From positions 9,220,540 to 9,284,539 of the forward strand of contig NC_135569.1 of NCBI RefSeq assembly GCF_964340395.1: DNA of 64,000 nucleotides, written 5' to 3'. The position numbers were made by a program, and so were the translations under genes. The notes below the pieces were generated by a model. It was not told where the DNA came from. It made no database searches and saw nothing but the letters and a program-made list of their open reading frames with translations. Of this stretch, positions 1 through 13,100 are shown piece by piece (positions within the stretch are counted from its first letter, which is position 1; each line of letters begins with the position of its first letter). Source of the stretch: Glandiceps talaboti (Eukaryota; Hemichordata; Enteropneusta; Spengelidae).

Positions 1-1820
1 ACAGTTCTTAGCTTTGTATTTAGAAGCGTTCATTTCATGCATGTTGGTCAGGAAACCAAAATCATCATTGTTACCCTGGAAACCAAAATCGTCATTGTTA
101 TCCTGGAAACCAAAATCCTCATCTCCAAATTCAGATTGAGCAAAATGTGGTGACAGGTGTTTCCTCTTTTGTCTAACTGTGACAAAGGATGACAACTGAT
201 CAAGATTGTCAAGTGTCACATTGGGTGAAGAATCAGTACTGATAGACAAATTATCCTCAGAGTCCGATGAAGTTGGCAGACACTCATTCCAAATATTGTC
301 TGTGGCAGTGACATTGATTGACATTTCAGGACTAACAGCTTTGAGAACAGTTTTATTTTCAGAGACAGGGGTACTTGTCAGTGGTGCATGCATGCTGGGT
401 GCAAGCCTTTGCTCTTCATTCACGGATGCTGGCTTAGATTTTGTCGTTTTGCTGTTATGGTTTTGAACAATTGGTTCCGATTCCTTTTTAGGTGGAAAGT
501 AAACCTTTCCTTCTATCACTGACCTATCTTTGGAATTCTTTCTCTCAGCTTCATCATTTCTGCTCTCAAATGAACTGTTCTTCATCACAGCCTCTGTCTT
601 TGAAAACTTATTATATTCCCTTTGACTTTCTACAGCCTTGTCAAAACTTCTCCTGGTTGTTCGCGCATTATTGTTTTTCACAAATAGTCCTTGATTTCTT
701 TGCACCGCTTTCATTTCTTCTGGAATCTTAGGCTTACAAAATACGCCAAAGATATGATGTGGAATTTTGTGCCCAGGAATTCCATTCTTTGAAGTGGATG
801 TGTTGTTGTTGACAGGAGGACGATACACCTGCCTAGCTTCAGATTCAGAATGCTTCTTTCTATCCACCCGATTCCATTTATGCTGCATGGCTGCAGCTTC
901 TGAGATGATCAGCCCATGCTCTGTGTCTGTATCTGATTCCGACTCACTGGTATAATTCCGTAGTGTGTCTAGAGTATTAGGAGCAAAGAGATCATTCTTA
1001 TCTATGCTACTACTACTTGTGCTTGTAAGATCTGAGAAGGTATCTGTTTCCCGATATTCACTAGCTGAGGAGTGTTCTCCTTCATTTTCCAGTATCGTTG
1101 ATATTTCCCATTTTGTTGGATTCGTATCGCTTTCCTGAAGCATCAATAAAGCCGAGGCGGCCTCGATAACAGCTGGGTTGGCTCTTTTATCCACTCTCTC
1201 AAAGCTGTCTGGTATTTGCAAATTCAGTGGCGTCATCTTTGACGGAAGTAGTTCAATTCTTCCGCGCCTTTCTTTCAGCTTCTTTCCATGGTATCTGACT
1301 GGTGTTTCACCATTGGAACTATCGTGGTAGGCTACTGGTTTGTATCCCATGATTCTTGGCAACTGCCTCCTTGCATGACGAGCTGAATCTGTTGAGGTGA
1401 CTGAAGAGGAATCATGGGAATCAGTGGTGGAGGTCGGGGTCTCTGGTAAAACTGTGCTCATGGATGACATTGAGGATGATAACTCTCGTCTGACATGTGG
1501 TTTCATACCACTAAACACTCTATGTCTTCGGTATAATCTTGACCTTTTAATGGCTTCTTCATAACTTGGTGGCGTTGGTGGTTTTCGGTTTCTGACATCC
1601 ATTCCGTTCTTATAAACATCTTCAACTGCCACAGTAACATGTAACTGATCTTCTCTTATCGCTGTTAAAAGCTGTTGTACAGCCATGTGGAAGAGTAACA
1701 TTCGGATTTCATTCGGTCCTACATACGTTGATGTACGCTCTTTCAACCAATTGTCGACACTTGGTGGCAGTATATAGGTCACAGGTGTGACAAATGTCAC
1801 AGTCTTCTTCTTCGGTTTAC
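1..1820 (-). CDS. PLCH: PLCH exon 21 (giant C-terminal tail exon, truncated by window edge)
   Basis: At least 1820 nt, residues 1053-1659, open throughout on the minus strand and still open at position 1. The acceptor is CAAACATACAG at 1821-1831; the split Gly codon with exon 20 reads [12 protein letters not shown]. The sequence is low-complexity, Ser/Thr/Glu/Asp-rich and probably disordered. Visible motifs: [11 protein letters not shown] with a PPSY WW-ligand motif (residues 1136-1139), [10 protein letters not shown], and near the end three DDFGF units. Long Ser-rich tails after C2 are typical of PLC-eta; the sequence itself is not conserved enough to recognise. The plus-strand ORFs at 206-466, 492-731 and 767-955 are shadows of it. 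Confidence 0.92.
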
Positions 1821-4085
1821 CTGTATGTTTGACTGAAACAAATGAGAAAAATGAAATCAGGCCCTGTTGAATTAATACTATGTTCAATGTCAGACCCTGT
1901 TCAGTTACAAGAGGAACAATAATCTAGGAAATGATATTTTCATAAACTTTAGGTTCTGGAGTCATTTCATGATTTTACATAAATTTTGTACAATTGCCAA
2001 GAAACACCAAATTGAAACTTGCTTCACATTCATTGTTCTGTGATTGTCTTGGCAGTGATCAAACACTACCACATAGGTCAGCAGATATGCATAATTATTA
2101 GATGCACAACGTATATAATATCCATGACTGCTAGGTGTTTATTACCTTCAGATACACTTATGGATATTCATTTTGCATCTCATACATATGCATGTCTGCC
2201 AGCTCCCATGATGCAACACTGGACTATTTGGAAAATGAATATGAAGCAAGAGTAAATGTGGCATTTCTTTGGCAACCTCATGAAATTTATGTGAAAAGAT
2301 GAAATCCTGAAATGAAATCCAAAGTTTACAAAAATGCATTAATTTTTTTTTACATTTTGAAATTGTATTTGGAAACTTTTCTTAATTAAGTTATCAATTT
2401 CAATTCCATGAAAAGAGTTGTTTCTTTGTATTAAGCCCACTAAAAATGTTCATAAATTCAAAGAAAAAAAATATATAAATTTCCTGGAGTGGCTCTCCCT
2501 TTCAATACCATGCTGACATAGCAATGACGTAACAAACTATTGAAAAAGGTGGCAAACATTCCAGTATTTTAGTTACAACACTTGGATTGAACTTGAAATC
2601 TCAATGTAAACCACAATGATACATGCATGTGATACATATACATGCATGAGGGAAAATTTTCTGTTTTGAACAGTTGATGCACACATATAGATAGACTGGC
2701 TGTAAAAGGAATGAGGGTAAATCTTCCATTTTGAACAATTGATGTATACATGTAGATAGACAGGTTATAAATAGATGGACATACAGATGAAGTCTACATA
2801 CAATGTACTATGTACTTAGCAATACACTGGACATTCTACTGGAGCAAAAGTTGGAACAAGGCAGATAATTGTCCAAATAACTGGATATGAGATCATTATC
2901 AACTCTGACCAGACATTACAACTGATTAGCACTGACAGTACATAAGAAAAGCAGCAATGCAGACAATTTGGTATCATGTAATAAACAGATCAACAGTTGT
3001 ACTTCAGTCCCACACTGTACATGTACAATAGACAGCATGGACAAGAAGTGTCCACAAAAAGACTATGGGTAAAATAAACATTTATGAACAAAGTTAATAA
3101 TTTGGCAAATTGAGGCTGTTGGTAATTGATAGATAACAGCACTTTTACATGCTTTCTGAAACATATGCAATCATCATTTCAGTAACCACAATCTAAAGTG
3201 TAATTGATAGATAACAGTACTTTTACATGCTTTCCTAAACATATGCAATCATCATTTCAGTAACCACAATCTAAAGTGTAATTGATAGATAACAGTACTT
3301 TTACATGCTTTCCTAAACATATGCAATCATCATTTCAGTAACCACAATCTAAAGTGTAATTGATAGATAACAGTACTTTTACATGCTTTCCTAAACATAT
3401 GCAATCATCATTTCAGTAACCACAATCTAAAGTGTAAAAGTCGGGCAAACCATAGACCATACACGAAAGGGTCTATGGGCAAATTGAATGAATGAGTCAA
3501 TGCGGTATTATTTTAGTACACCCAAAAAACACACTGACCTCAGGATTATAAAAAATTATGTCAAGTTGACCCATTCCCCTCTAATGTAATTAAAACTCTC
3601 TCCTCTATTACAAGCTACTGTGGTCATCATTAAAAATCCTTTTTATCAAACAACTAAAGTATCAAAATCAACTTGCTAAATGATTGGTTTACTTCATAAT
3701 GAATATTTTTACTACTTTTTTGGTGAGAGCGCCCTTTTTGTACTACAGTATATCTAACAGTGAGGATGTCTGTTTAGGTTTGAATGTGCTCTCATATATA
3801 TGTTACTTTACTATATCTGTTATTAGATATACTCTGTCATGTTAAACGCAGTATCATCTCCAGTAGTGTCCGAGGCAGGGATAATTCTACAGACAGCATG
3901 ACTGGATAGACAATAGATAAATATTCAGCTACACAAAGTCAAGATTTGTACCATAAAAGCAGTGTTATTTTCTACAGTTACCTTCTTAGACAGAATCCAC
4001 AGACTCTGAAAGGTCAAAGGTCAATGAAGATGAAAGCAAAGATAAAGAGATAAGAATATTAACATTATTAGTAATGAGAATGAGA

Positions 4086-4131
<46 letters not shown>

Positions 4132-7100
4132 CTGATGCAGGCAGCATCTGAAAGAAGTTACAATCTAGAGTCAAGTTGTCTGCAAATTCTAACTATTTTG
4201 ACTCTCGTCTAGCATTTCATTAACAGTTTTTCTACTTAAAGATAGCTAAATATGACTGTCAGTTGTCGAAATATTGGAAGTATCTGATATCTTTACTGCA
4301 CTGCTGAAATTAGTTTTTACCAAACAAGATATGTCAGTAACAGCACTCATACTTAATTCTAGATGTTGGTGATACTTTTCATTTCATACAAATACTTTAA
4401 CAATATGTTTTAGTAAAGTTTCCAAATTTCAACAATAAATTATAATTTTTGTTCAGATACACACTTGTGGGTTCATCATTATAAAATCATTGATGTTGTG
4501 ATTTTTCCTAATCTGGCCATAGAGGACGTCATTTAAAAAAAAAATAATTTCACCTGATTGAAGAATATAGGTTTGGTCGGGTCATTAGAAACAGAATTAA
4601 ATATGGCGGCCCTAAGCCTTGTCCATACACTGCTAATTACCTTTGTCGTTTTCATCATTACTATTGTGTTTCATTGCACTACTAGGGGGTTCATCATATG
4701 CCATAATTGGTGTGCGTGGTCTTCTGCTACTGCCGTTTAACATATTCGGTGCACTACTTCGTCGTTTTAGTCTGTTGATGAACGATGACTTTCTCCCCAC
4801 CGTCGTCACCCCCTCTGGATTATCAATTGTCATTTGTCTTGTCAGTGTAGGCTTGGATTGTGACTTTTTCTTCAAACTTTTTCGCTTTGGCTGAAAACAA
4901 AAATTCAAGTGATATTTAGTGCAATTGATATTTGTTTTGAATAATACATATTTTGTTATATTTAATAACAATATTTATTGTCAGAAATTATAAACATATA
5001 AATAATAAAATCTTATCTACACATGTACACTATCAAAATTTACATATTAATGTGTTAAGAATAGATAATGAAAGGGAACAGATACTTTGTGAATACGCTA
5101 AAAAATTTGGATTTTAAATGACATAAAATGTTTTGGTTTCATTCACTTTCATGTATCAGTATTTGTTTTTGTTTTTTTGTTTTCATAAAATACTAAAGTA
5201 AATAATGACTCATAAGAAATGACCAGGTCATGCTCAGATAGGCAGCAAAGCACTATAATGTATAAGTAAACCTCATGAGCCAAAGCAGTGGTTTACAGCA
5301 GCTTAGGAGTATGTTATACTATCTTCTGTAACTTCAGGGTGCTGAAAGATGTTTATGTACACGACTCTTGAAGGACTGAGCACCATTGTCACTGATCACT
5401 CCAACTACACTGTCAGGGAGTCCATTGCAGACATGGACCACAGTGTGGATGAAAGTAAGTGTGATAATTTACATACCTTTATCTAATTGGTCAGAAATAC
5501 TAACATGTACAAATATGGAGGTTTCTCTTAGTGGTAATGTACATACCTTATCTGATTGGTCAGAAACACTAACATGTACAAATATGGAGATGTAGTCATC
5601 GAGATAATTTATTTACCTTATCTGATAGGTCAGAAATACTAACATGTACAAATATGGAGGCATAGTCATTGAGATAATTTACATACCTTATCTGATAGGT
5701 CAGAAATACTAACATGTACAAATATGGAGGCTTCAATGATTGAGATAATTTACATACCTTATCTGATAGGTCAGAAATACTAACATGTACAAATATGGAG
5801 GCGTAGTCATAGAGATAATTTACATACCTTATCTGATAGGTCAGAAATACTAACATGTACAAATATGGAGGCATAGTCATTGAGATAATTTACATACCTT
5901 ATCTGATAGGTCAGAAATACTAACATGTACAAATATGGAGGCATAGTCATTGAGATAATTTACATACCTTATCTGATAGGTCAGAAATACTAACATGTAC
6001 AAATATGGAGGCATAGTCATTGAGATAATTTACATACCTTATCTGATAGGTCAGAAATACTAACATGTACAAATATGGAGGCCTGATTCAAGCCCTCTAG
6101 GTGAATGTGTCTGTATCCTAAAAAGGAAAAGAAACAACACAAACACTTTTTCGTTAAATTAAAATGAGAAAGCCAAAATAGAGAAAAATGACAAAACATA
6201 CAAAACAGTAAAAATGAACATTTTATACAGTACGTATTACTTACATTATACTAGAACAACCAAATTATGCCAAAAATGAAAATTCATGCAACTTTCTCGA
6301 AAAGTTATCTACATCAGTTGTTTTGCAGTGCTGTTGGTACAATGAAGTTGAATTTGTTACATCATGCATGTCTTTGGTCACACATAAACTTTCCTTGAGG
6401 CACTGAAATATCATGAGAAATACAATTTGTACCAATGGCAATGCGCAACTGGAGGAGATAGCTTTCTGAGATTCTAATTTACAAATCACTTATATCTGCT
6501 CATTCTCTCTTATTTAATCACCTAACTTATCAATAAATCTCCCCAACTAGACACCCTAACTTATCATTAAATATCTCCAACTAGGCACCCTAAACTTAGC
6601 AATGAGTTTATAAATTGACAAAATTAATCATTTAAAACAATTTTTTCAACCTTTTATTTTTCAAATTTGTAAATTTTACAAGACATCTTCTTTTTCTGTG
6701 ATCCCTTGGGTTATAAAATCATAACAGTATCAATTTGTAAGTAGACTTACCTTGTACAAGACTTGGGAATGGCAGTGTCTTCTGTCCTATGAAATCTCTT
6801 CCAATGGGATCCTCATCCCAGACTAGAAACCTAACCAGAGCTAGTTCAGGCAGGTTTAATGTAAATGTCATCATCTCATCCCAGATAGGATTAAAACCTG
6901 TAAATTATCAAATCAGAAACTAGTAATTGATGGGATTAAAGTTGATACAGGATTAGATCAATGATAGTTTAGATTTAGTCGAAATGTTACCCATGGTATT
7001 GAATCTTTGTTGTCCACAAAGTTTACTTAGTTTAATTTGGATAACTTTTGAAGAAGAAAAAGTGAAATTTACCATTATCTTGTATAGTTTGAGTCTGTCT

Positions 7101-10100
7101 TCTTGCACAGTCGATAGGTATACCAACTATTTCTACCTCAACATATGGATCTATTATCTGTGGAAAAAATCAATTTAATAGATCATATATCTTGGAGGAA
7201 TTTACATGAAACTGGACTTTAAATACAACATTGTCAACATTTACATGACACTGACTTTAAGTACAACATCATTGTAAATGCCACTGACTTCAAAACGCTA
7301 AAAACATTGAAAAAAGATAGAGGGTGAAAAGTAGATAATAACATTCAGATCTGAAGGCACAAATGACATACTGGAGCTGTGACATTAAACAATAACGCTA
7401 CTTCAGGAAAAGGAGGTATTTTCATAAACTTTGGGTTCGGGAAAGTTATTTTATAATTTCATTTCACATACATTTCACTTTATTGAAAAGGAACTCTATA
7501 ATTTCATCTCTATTTTTGTAGCTCTAGTCCACTGGTACCTCATGGGACTTAGCAGGAATGCATAAATTATGTAATAGATGAACAATACATATTCATGATT
7601 ATTCATCCAAAGGAAAATGGGCACTATCATGAATGTTATATGATACACAGTAATTTTCAAAGAAATGCTGGTTTTTACCTCTCCCCTCTCTCCCAGAATG
7701 CTTTGAGGTGGTTTTGGGAGCTGTTGACCACTGATGACGCGGAGTATCAGTTGTTTCCTAGCAACGTTGGGAAATGGTTCTGTACTGTGAGGTTCAAACA
7801 TGTAGTTTTCTGAAATAAAATTATTACAAAAATAAGAGTTTTGGAAAATACAGACTATATATATTGTCAGGAAACACCTGTGGCTGTGTGAACATGTCTT
7901 TTACTTGTCATGAGGCCCTCTATATTATTCATTTTGAGTGACAAGGTTCCTCATGTTACTGACTGCAGTGATGAGGCCCTATATGCTTCTTATCTAAGTA
8001 ATGAAGTCCTGAATGCCACCAGTGGGTGAGGCCCTCTATGCAACCAATTGTATTGATAAGGCCCTCTATGCTATTGATTGTAGTGATGAGGCCTTCTATG
8101 TTACTGATTGCAGTGATGAGGCCCTCCATGTTACTGATTGCAGTGATGAGGACCGCTATGCTACTGATTGTAATGATAAGGCCTTCCACGTTACTGATTG
8201 TAGTGATGAGGCCCTCTGTGCTACTGTCTCAAAGGTCCCCTAAGTTCAAATCATTTGAATGTACTAAGGTTCTGATAGGAAATTTACATTTCCTTGAGTG
8301 AACAAATGAAAATCTAAAACAAAATACCCCAGTAGACCACTTACCATCACACAAAATACCAGGTTTGAGAATAAACCCACATTGTCCGTTAGCACTGAAT
8401 TTCGCATTGTTGACTTGCATCGCCTTGCCATCAGTCTGGTAGTTCAGAGCAACTGAAAAACAACAGAACATTTATGAAATTACAAGTTTAATCTCCAATG
8501 TAGCATTTCTCTCTCAATTACCTATTTGATAGTTTTGTATTTTCCCTTGTTTTTATGACTTGAGTAATGGACTATACATTGTGTATCTTGTATATATGAA
8601 ATTTTACTTTGGGTACTTTGTGCCCTTGCATGACTGAATTTGAATATAGGTTGTTCCAATTCAAAGTAGACCTACGAGTGGGCAGGATGTTAATACAGGT
8701 CACTCCATATTAGGTCATTCAAAATTACTGTAATACTAGGAGTGGGCAGGTTTGAATATAGGTCATTCCAAATTACAGTGAAACAAGGGGTGGGCAGGGT
8801 TTGAACATATTTTATTCCAAATACAGTAATACTAGGGGTGAGCAGGGTTTGCATATAGGTTATTCCAAGTTTAATACAGTAATACTAGGGGTGGGCAGGA
8901 TTTGAATATAAGTTATTCCAAATCATAGTAAACTAGAGGTTGATAGGATCTGAATATTTCAGGTAACTACTTACCTAACTGTACTCCACAATTCCACATT
9001 GGTTGAGGATTAAAGTTACTGGAGTCAATTCGGTATGCAGCTGGATACGCCCGACTTAGTTTACGTTTGTTGAAATGTGACCATTGCGGTGCTTTATTGA
9101 CAGCAAGCTGAAAAGCTTTACTCTCACCAAATGATGGCAGTTCCCAACATGGCGCTGAAATAGATGAACACAAAGACATAAGTTTGGTGGTAATTATAAT
9201 AGTAAATGGGAAGGCAGTGGTGTTGGTGGTGGTAATAATGTTGTTTGTTGGTGGTGGTGTTGGTGGTAGTGGTGATAGTGATGGTGGTGTTGTTGGTGTT
9301 GGTGGTAGTGGTGATAGTGATGGTGGTGTTGTTGGTGGTGGTGGTAGTGGTGATGGTGTTGATGGTGTTGGTGGATGGATACTGAATAGTGAAATTAGAT
9401 AATATTAGAAAAGAATCATGTCACAGATTGTACGATGGGTGAACCCATGACTACTACTACTGTTTATTGCTGAAATTTGGGAATGCTAATGAAACAAACA
9501 GTTCAAAGTTTCCTTCTGACAGTAATTGCTATTTCTGAGTCCGTAAGGTACGCCATGATAGGGCGCCCTCATACATCAGTCAACTCCTCCAGTGGTGAGG
9601 ACACAATAACACAACATATCTTACAGTCTATCTATTTCTAAGTCATTCAGAAACTTATTCCTCTTTCTCCCAACTACAGTAATTACTTATTTACAAATAA
9701 TACTCCCTTGGGAGAAAGAGGATTAAAGTAAAATGAATTGAAAACATCACCAACATATAAAAATATACTTTTTAAAAATATTTTTTTATGAAATTTTAAT
9801 TGACCCATTTTTTTAAAGGTGTTATGATGACAAATATAAAGTATGGGTACCCTTATGTAAAGAAATCTACAAAACTTACTGTTATATGTAAAATCAATGA
9901 ATCCCACCGACATCGTATATTTGACAAGGTCAGACAGTTGCCGTGACAACATCACAACATTCTTTTTACTGTACGATAATGACTGTTTCCGTCTCTGGCC
10001 GACAGCATCTAAATTCTCCCTACTGGATGAGGCACTTGACCCAGAGGAAGCAGTGTCACTATTTCTGCGTAGTTTGTTTTGCATGGCTATTTCACTGGTT

Positions 10101-13100
10101 CGTCTAGAACGGAGTTTTAGTTTTCCTTGTTGGAGTTTGGCTGCAGCGGCATATTCAGCACTAGTCAGTGACTCCTCAGTGTGTGATTCCATAGGCTCCA
10201 AGGCAGGGAGACTTGATCTCTTTTTCTAGAGAAGGAAAATTAAAACAATTCAATTTAAACCTAAGCCTGACATTCTACAATTACTTAAAGTTACAGAAAT
10301 CATGTCATTACATGGCTTAAAAGCTGCAACCGAAACATTTTTTAAAAACAGTTCTGTGACTATGACTTAGTTGTTATATCGTACACCCTGATAAGTATTG
10401 AATTGCAACACAATGTGGGCACCTTGGTAGAGCTTGCACAAGGTACAATGAAAATCTACCAACCTGCAAAATCTAACAGCCACAGTTTATCAATAGTTAG
10501 CAGCAATTTCAATGTCTGATCACAGTGGTAGTGTAATTGATAAAAGAGTCTTGTTTATGTTTAGACTGGGAGTCATTTATGATAAGCTGTACTGAGAGAA
10601 TGTATTCACTTCTGAATGGACAGTTAATCTTATCATTACTGAAACCAAACATCTTAATCTGTGTTCCATAAGTTTATAATTACTCATGGTCATTGCATTA
10701 CTGGTGGGACGTCTCCACTCTGTCTCAAGTGACAGTCATCTGTATCATGGGATAAATCACACTTTCAGTGTGTACAGACAGTAATACTGCTGCTAACTCT
10801 CTGATATAATAACAACTGTGGCAATTAGATGTTACAAGTAGGTAGATTTTAATTGTACTTAGATCTGATCTAAAATCACATTCTGACAATTTTTTACAGG
10901 GAGGAGGGCATGGAAGTGGGCCATTGGGAGGAGGTGGTGGAAGGGGGTGGAGATCAGGAGGAGGTGGAAGGGGGTGGGGTGGGGTGTGTGTATGATGTAC
11001 CTGATATTTTTGCACATCTTTGTTTTAAATACTAGTTTGTCTCTTCCCTTACCTTTGATAATTTCAATTTTCCAAATGTAGCACTAAGACTTGTTCTTCT
11101 TTTTCCTTCCTTTGGGGAATACGTCCTCTGAGCTTGCAAATACTGGGCAGTGTCAGCATCAGGTAGAGCGCCCTCACTAAAACTTTTACTTCGGGATCTC
11201 TGTAAAAACATAAATGAATACAAAATGTTTTGTGTGAATTATTGTTATAGTAGTCTAGAGACCATCCCTAGCTTCAAATCTCAAGACATCTCTACACTCA
11301 TTCCAACCCACTAAGAAATCATGAACTAAAAGTTTACATGCAAATTTGAAAACCTTCAATTGTTAGAATGACGTAAGCAGTGTCAAAGTAGCATCCTGAT
11401 ATGATAAAGTACCATATTTGGACATTATGTAACTGACCACAATAAACACTAATTAAACTTATTATTGGGCAAAATTCTGCGACTAACTAAAGAATACATT
11501 ATGTTAACGACTGTGTAGGTGCCTTCGTTTGAATATTTACAGAGGCTGAAAGGTAAGGGAAACAGATTCTGCATAAATACACAAGGGGTAATTTGACATC
11601 TACTAGTGCCCGAATAAGGCAAGGCAATAAGTGTTTTATTATACATCACATTCTCAGGCATAGAGTGTCAATAGTGCCTCTATATGCAAATTGAGGACAC
11701 TATGGGTCAATAGTCCATACCATGTGATACGATCTAAGCCAATCACTGAAGGTTACATGAACATGATGAGTTATATAGGAACTTTCTTACCTTCGATGGA
11801 GACATTCTTGGAAATTTGAAATTTATCCTTCTTGTTGGTGATGCCGATTCCTTGGCCAGACTAGCAAGCTTAGCTCTGGCTAGACTTTCAACTTGCATGC
11901 ACCGAATACTGTCTTTTAACTGTAAATATAACAACATAGTCCTAGGTTGAGTTGATTTCAATATTCTATGTTTTGAATGATTTTATTCAAGGGAACAATA
12001 CAGAAAAATACAGTCAATACATACCAAATTTAGCACAAAAAAGTTTAACAGGAATGATGAATCCACTTTACCAGACCTGTACCTACCATTACTATGGGAG
12101 GAGACCTGTGGGAACCATTTCTAACTTCTACACCATCTTAGGCTTGAGGTCGTGACCTTTTGGGGTCATAGCCTCATTCTCAGATAAAGATAGTTGTCAG
12201 TTGTTGAAATAGTGGTCCAGAAAGTATCTGATATTTTAGTGCACTGTACTTGATTGATGAAATAAACTTTGGTTTTCATAATTCTGCTGAAAAGTACTGA
12301 CTTGAAAAAAATTGAATAAATATAATGATGATGAACTCTGACCTTAAACTGTTCGTCCATTTCATCTGCACTGTCTTCATCACTGACTTCACCTGACTCT
12401 ACTTCTTCATCCAAATCTGGAGGGAGTTTCTTAGCCTAAAATGTAACCATGACAACAGTGAAATTCGTACATTTCAGTGTGTCACTTGATGAGGATGCAC
12501 TTTTACAACTCCAGAGGGCGGTATAACTCAGACATTACAGGGATGGACTGGATTTTCACAATCATAATTATCATGAGTTTATAAAATTGTGAAAATCTGT
12601 GAACTTTTGTAATAAAGATAATCAGGATCACAAATGAGCATTTTGTTTACAATTTCGTTAAGAAATGACATCAGATTAACTATATTTAGGGTGTAACTAC
12701 AGAAACCAAGTATTTTACGGGTTAACCAAAATCATGATAGTGCAAATCAAATGCTCCTCTGTTTGAGAAGTACAGATCATGCTACTATTGAGGAGAATAA
12801 CTTGTTGAACTATAGTTGGCACTGTAACTGATTAAGATACAAGTATTTTCAGAACTATACAGTGCATATACATCTGAAGGAAACAGAGGATGCTATAGAA
12901 AACAAAAGCAGATACAACTTATGCCAGCAGAGGGCGCTACAACTATTTTGTATTTGTGACTATACACTGTCTGAAAAGTCATTCATGTTTTCTCCAGTAC
13001 TGACATATTTTTCATATAGTGCTTAGATTGAACATTTGCAGAAGTGTAGTGCCACGAACACTTCAAACAAGTACAAACTACAAAGATTCTACATGAGGCT

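Larger units (their letters stand above)
1821..4640 (-). other. PLCH intron 20
   Basis: 2.8 kb. Holds fragments of a dispersed family (about 1930-2012 and 2255-2515, see family H), an exact four-unit 78-bp tandem repeat (3123-3434), a short hairpin (3452-3480) and an (ATG)n run (4087-4131). No further exon seen. Confidence 0.7.
9155..9879 (-). other. PLCH intron 13
   Basis: 725 bp. Holds a (GGTGNT)n tract (9184-9375) and an inverted copy of the family A element (9537-9631). Confidence 0.75.
10226..11052 (-). other. PLCH intron 12
   Basis: 827 bp. Contains a short dispersed repeat with ATCGTACACCCTGA (10374-10435), a dispersed repeat shared with intron 5 (about 10775-10862), and a GGAGG/GGTGG-rich tract at 10900-10990. 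Confidence 0.65.

Noticed and set aside
206-955. Three plus-strand ORFs at 206-466, 492-731 and 767-955
   Set aside because: They lie antisense to the continuous minus-strand tail exon of PLCH, which has correct splice phase and composition; the plus ORFs show no domain.
4643-4894. Hydrophobic 83-codon plus-strand ORF that looks like a small membrane protein
   Set aside because: It is the reverse complement of PLCH exon 20; a Lys/Ser-rich coding strand gives a Leu/Phe-rich shadow.
5596-5880. 94-codon minus ORF with repeated [15 protein letters not shown]
   Set aside because: It is a frame-hopping read through the exon-derived minisatellite; the period of 70 is not a multiple of 3, so it is not a repeat protein.
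9897-10229. 110-codon plus-strand ORF
   Set aside because: Antisense shadow of PLCH exon 13.
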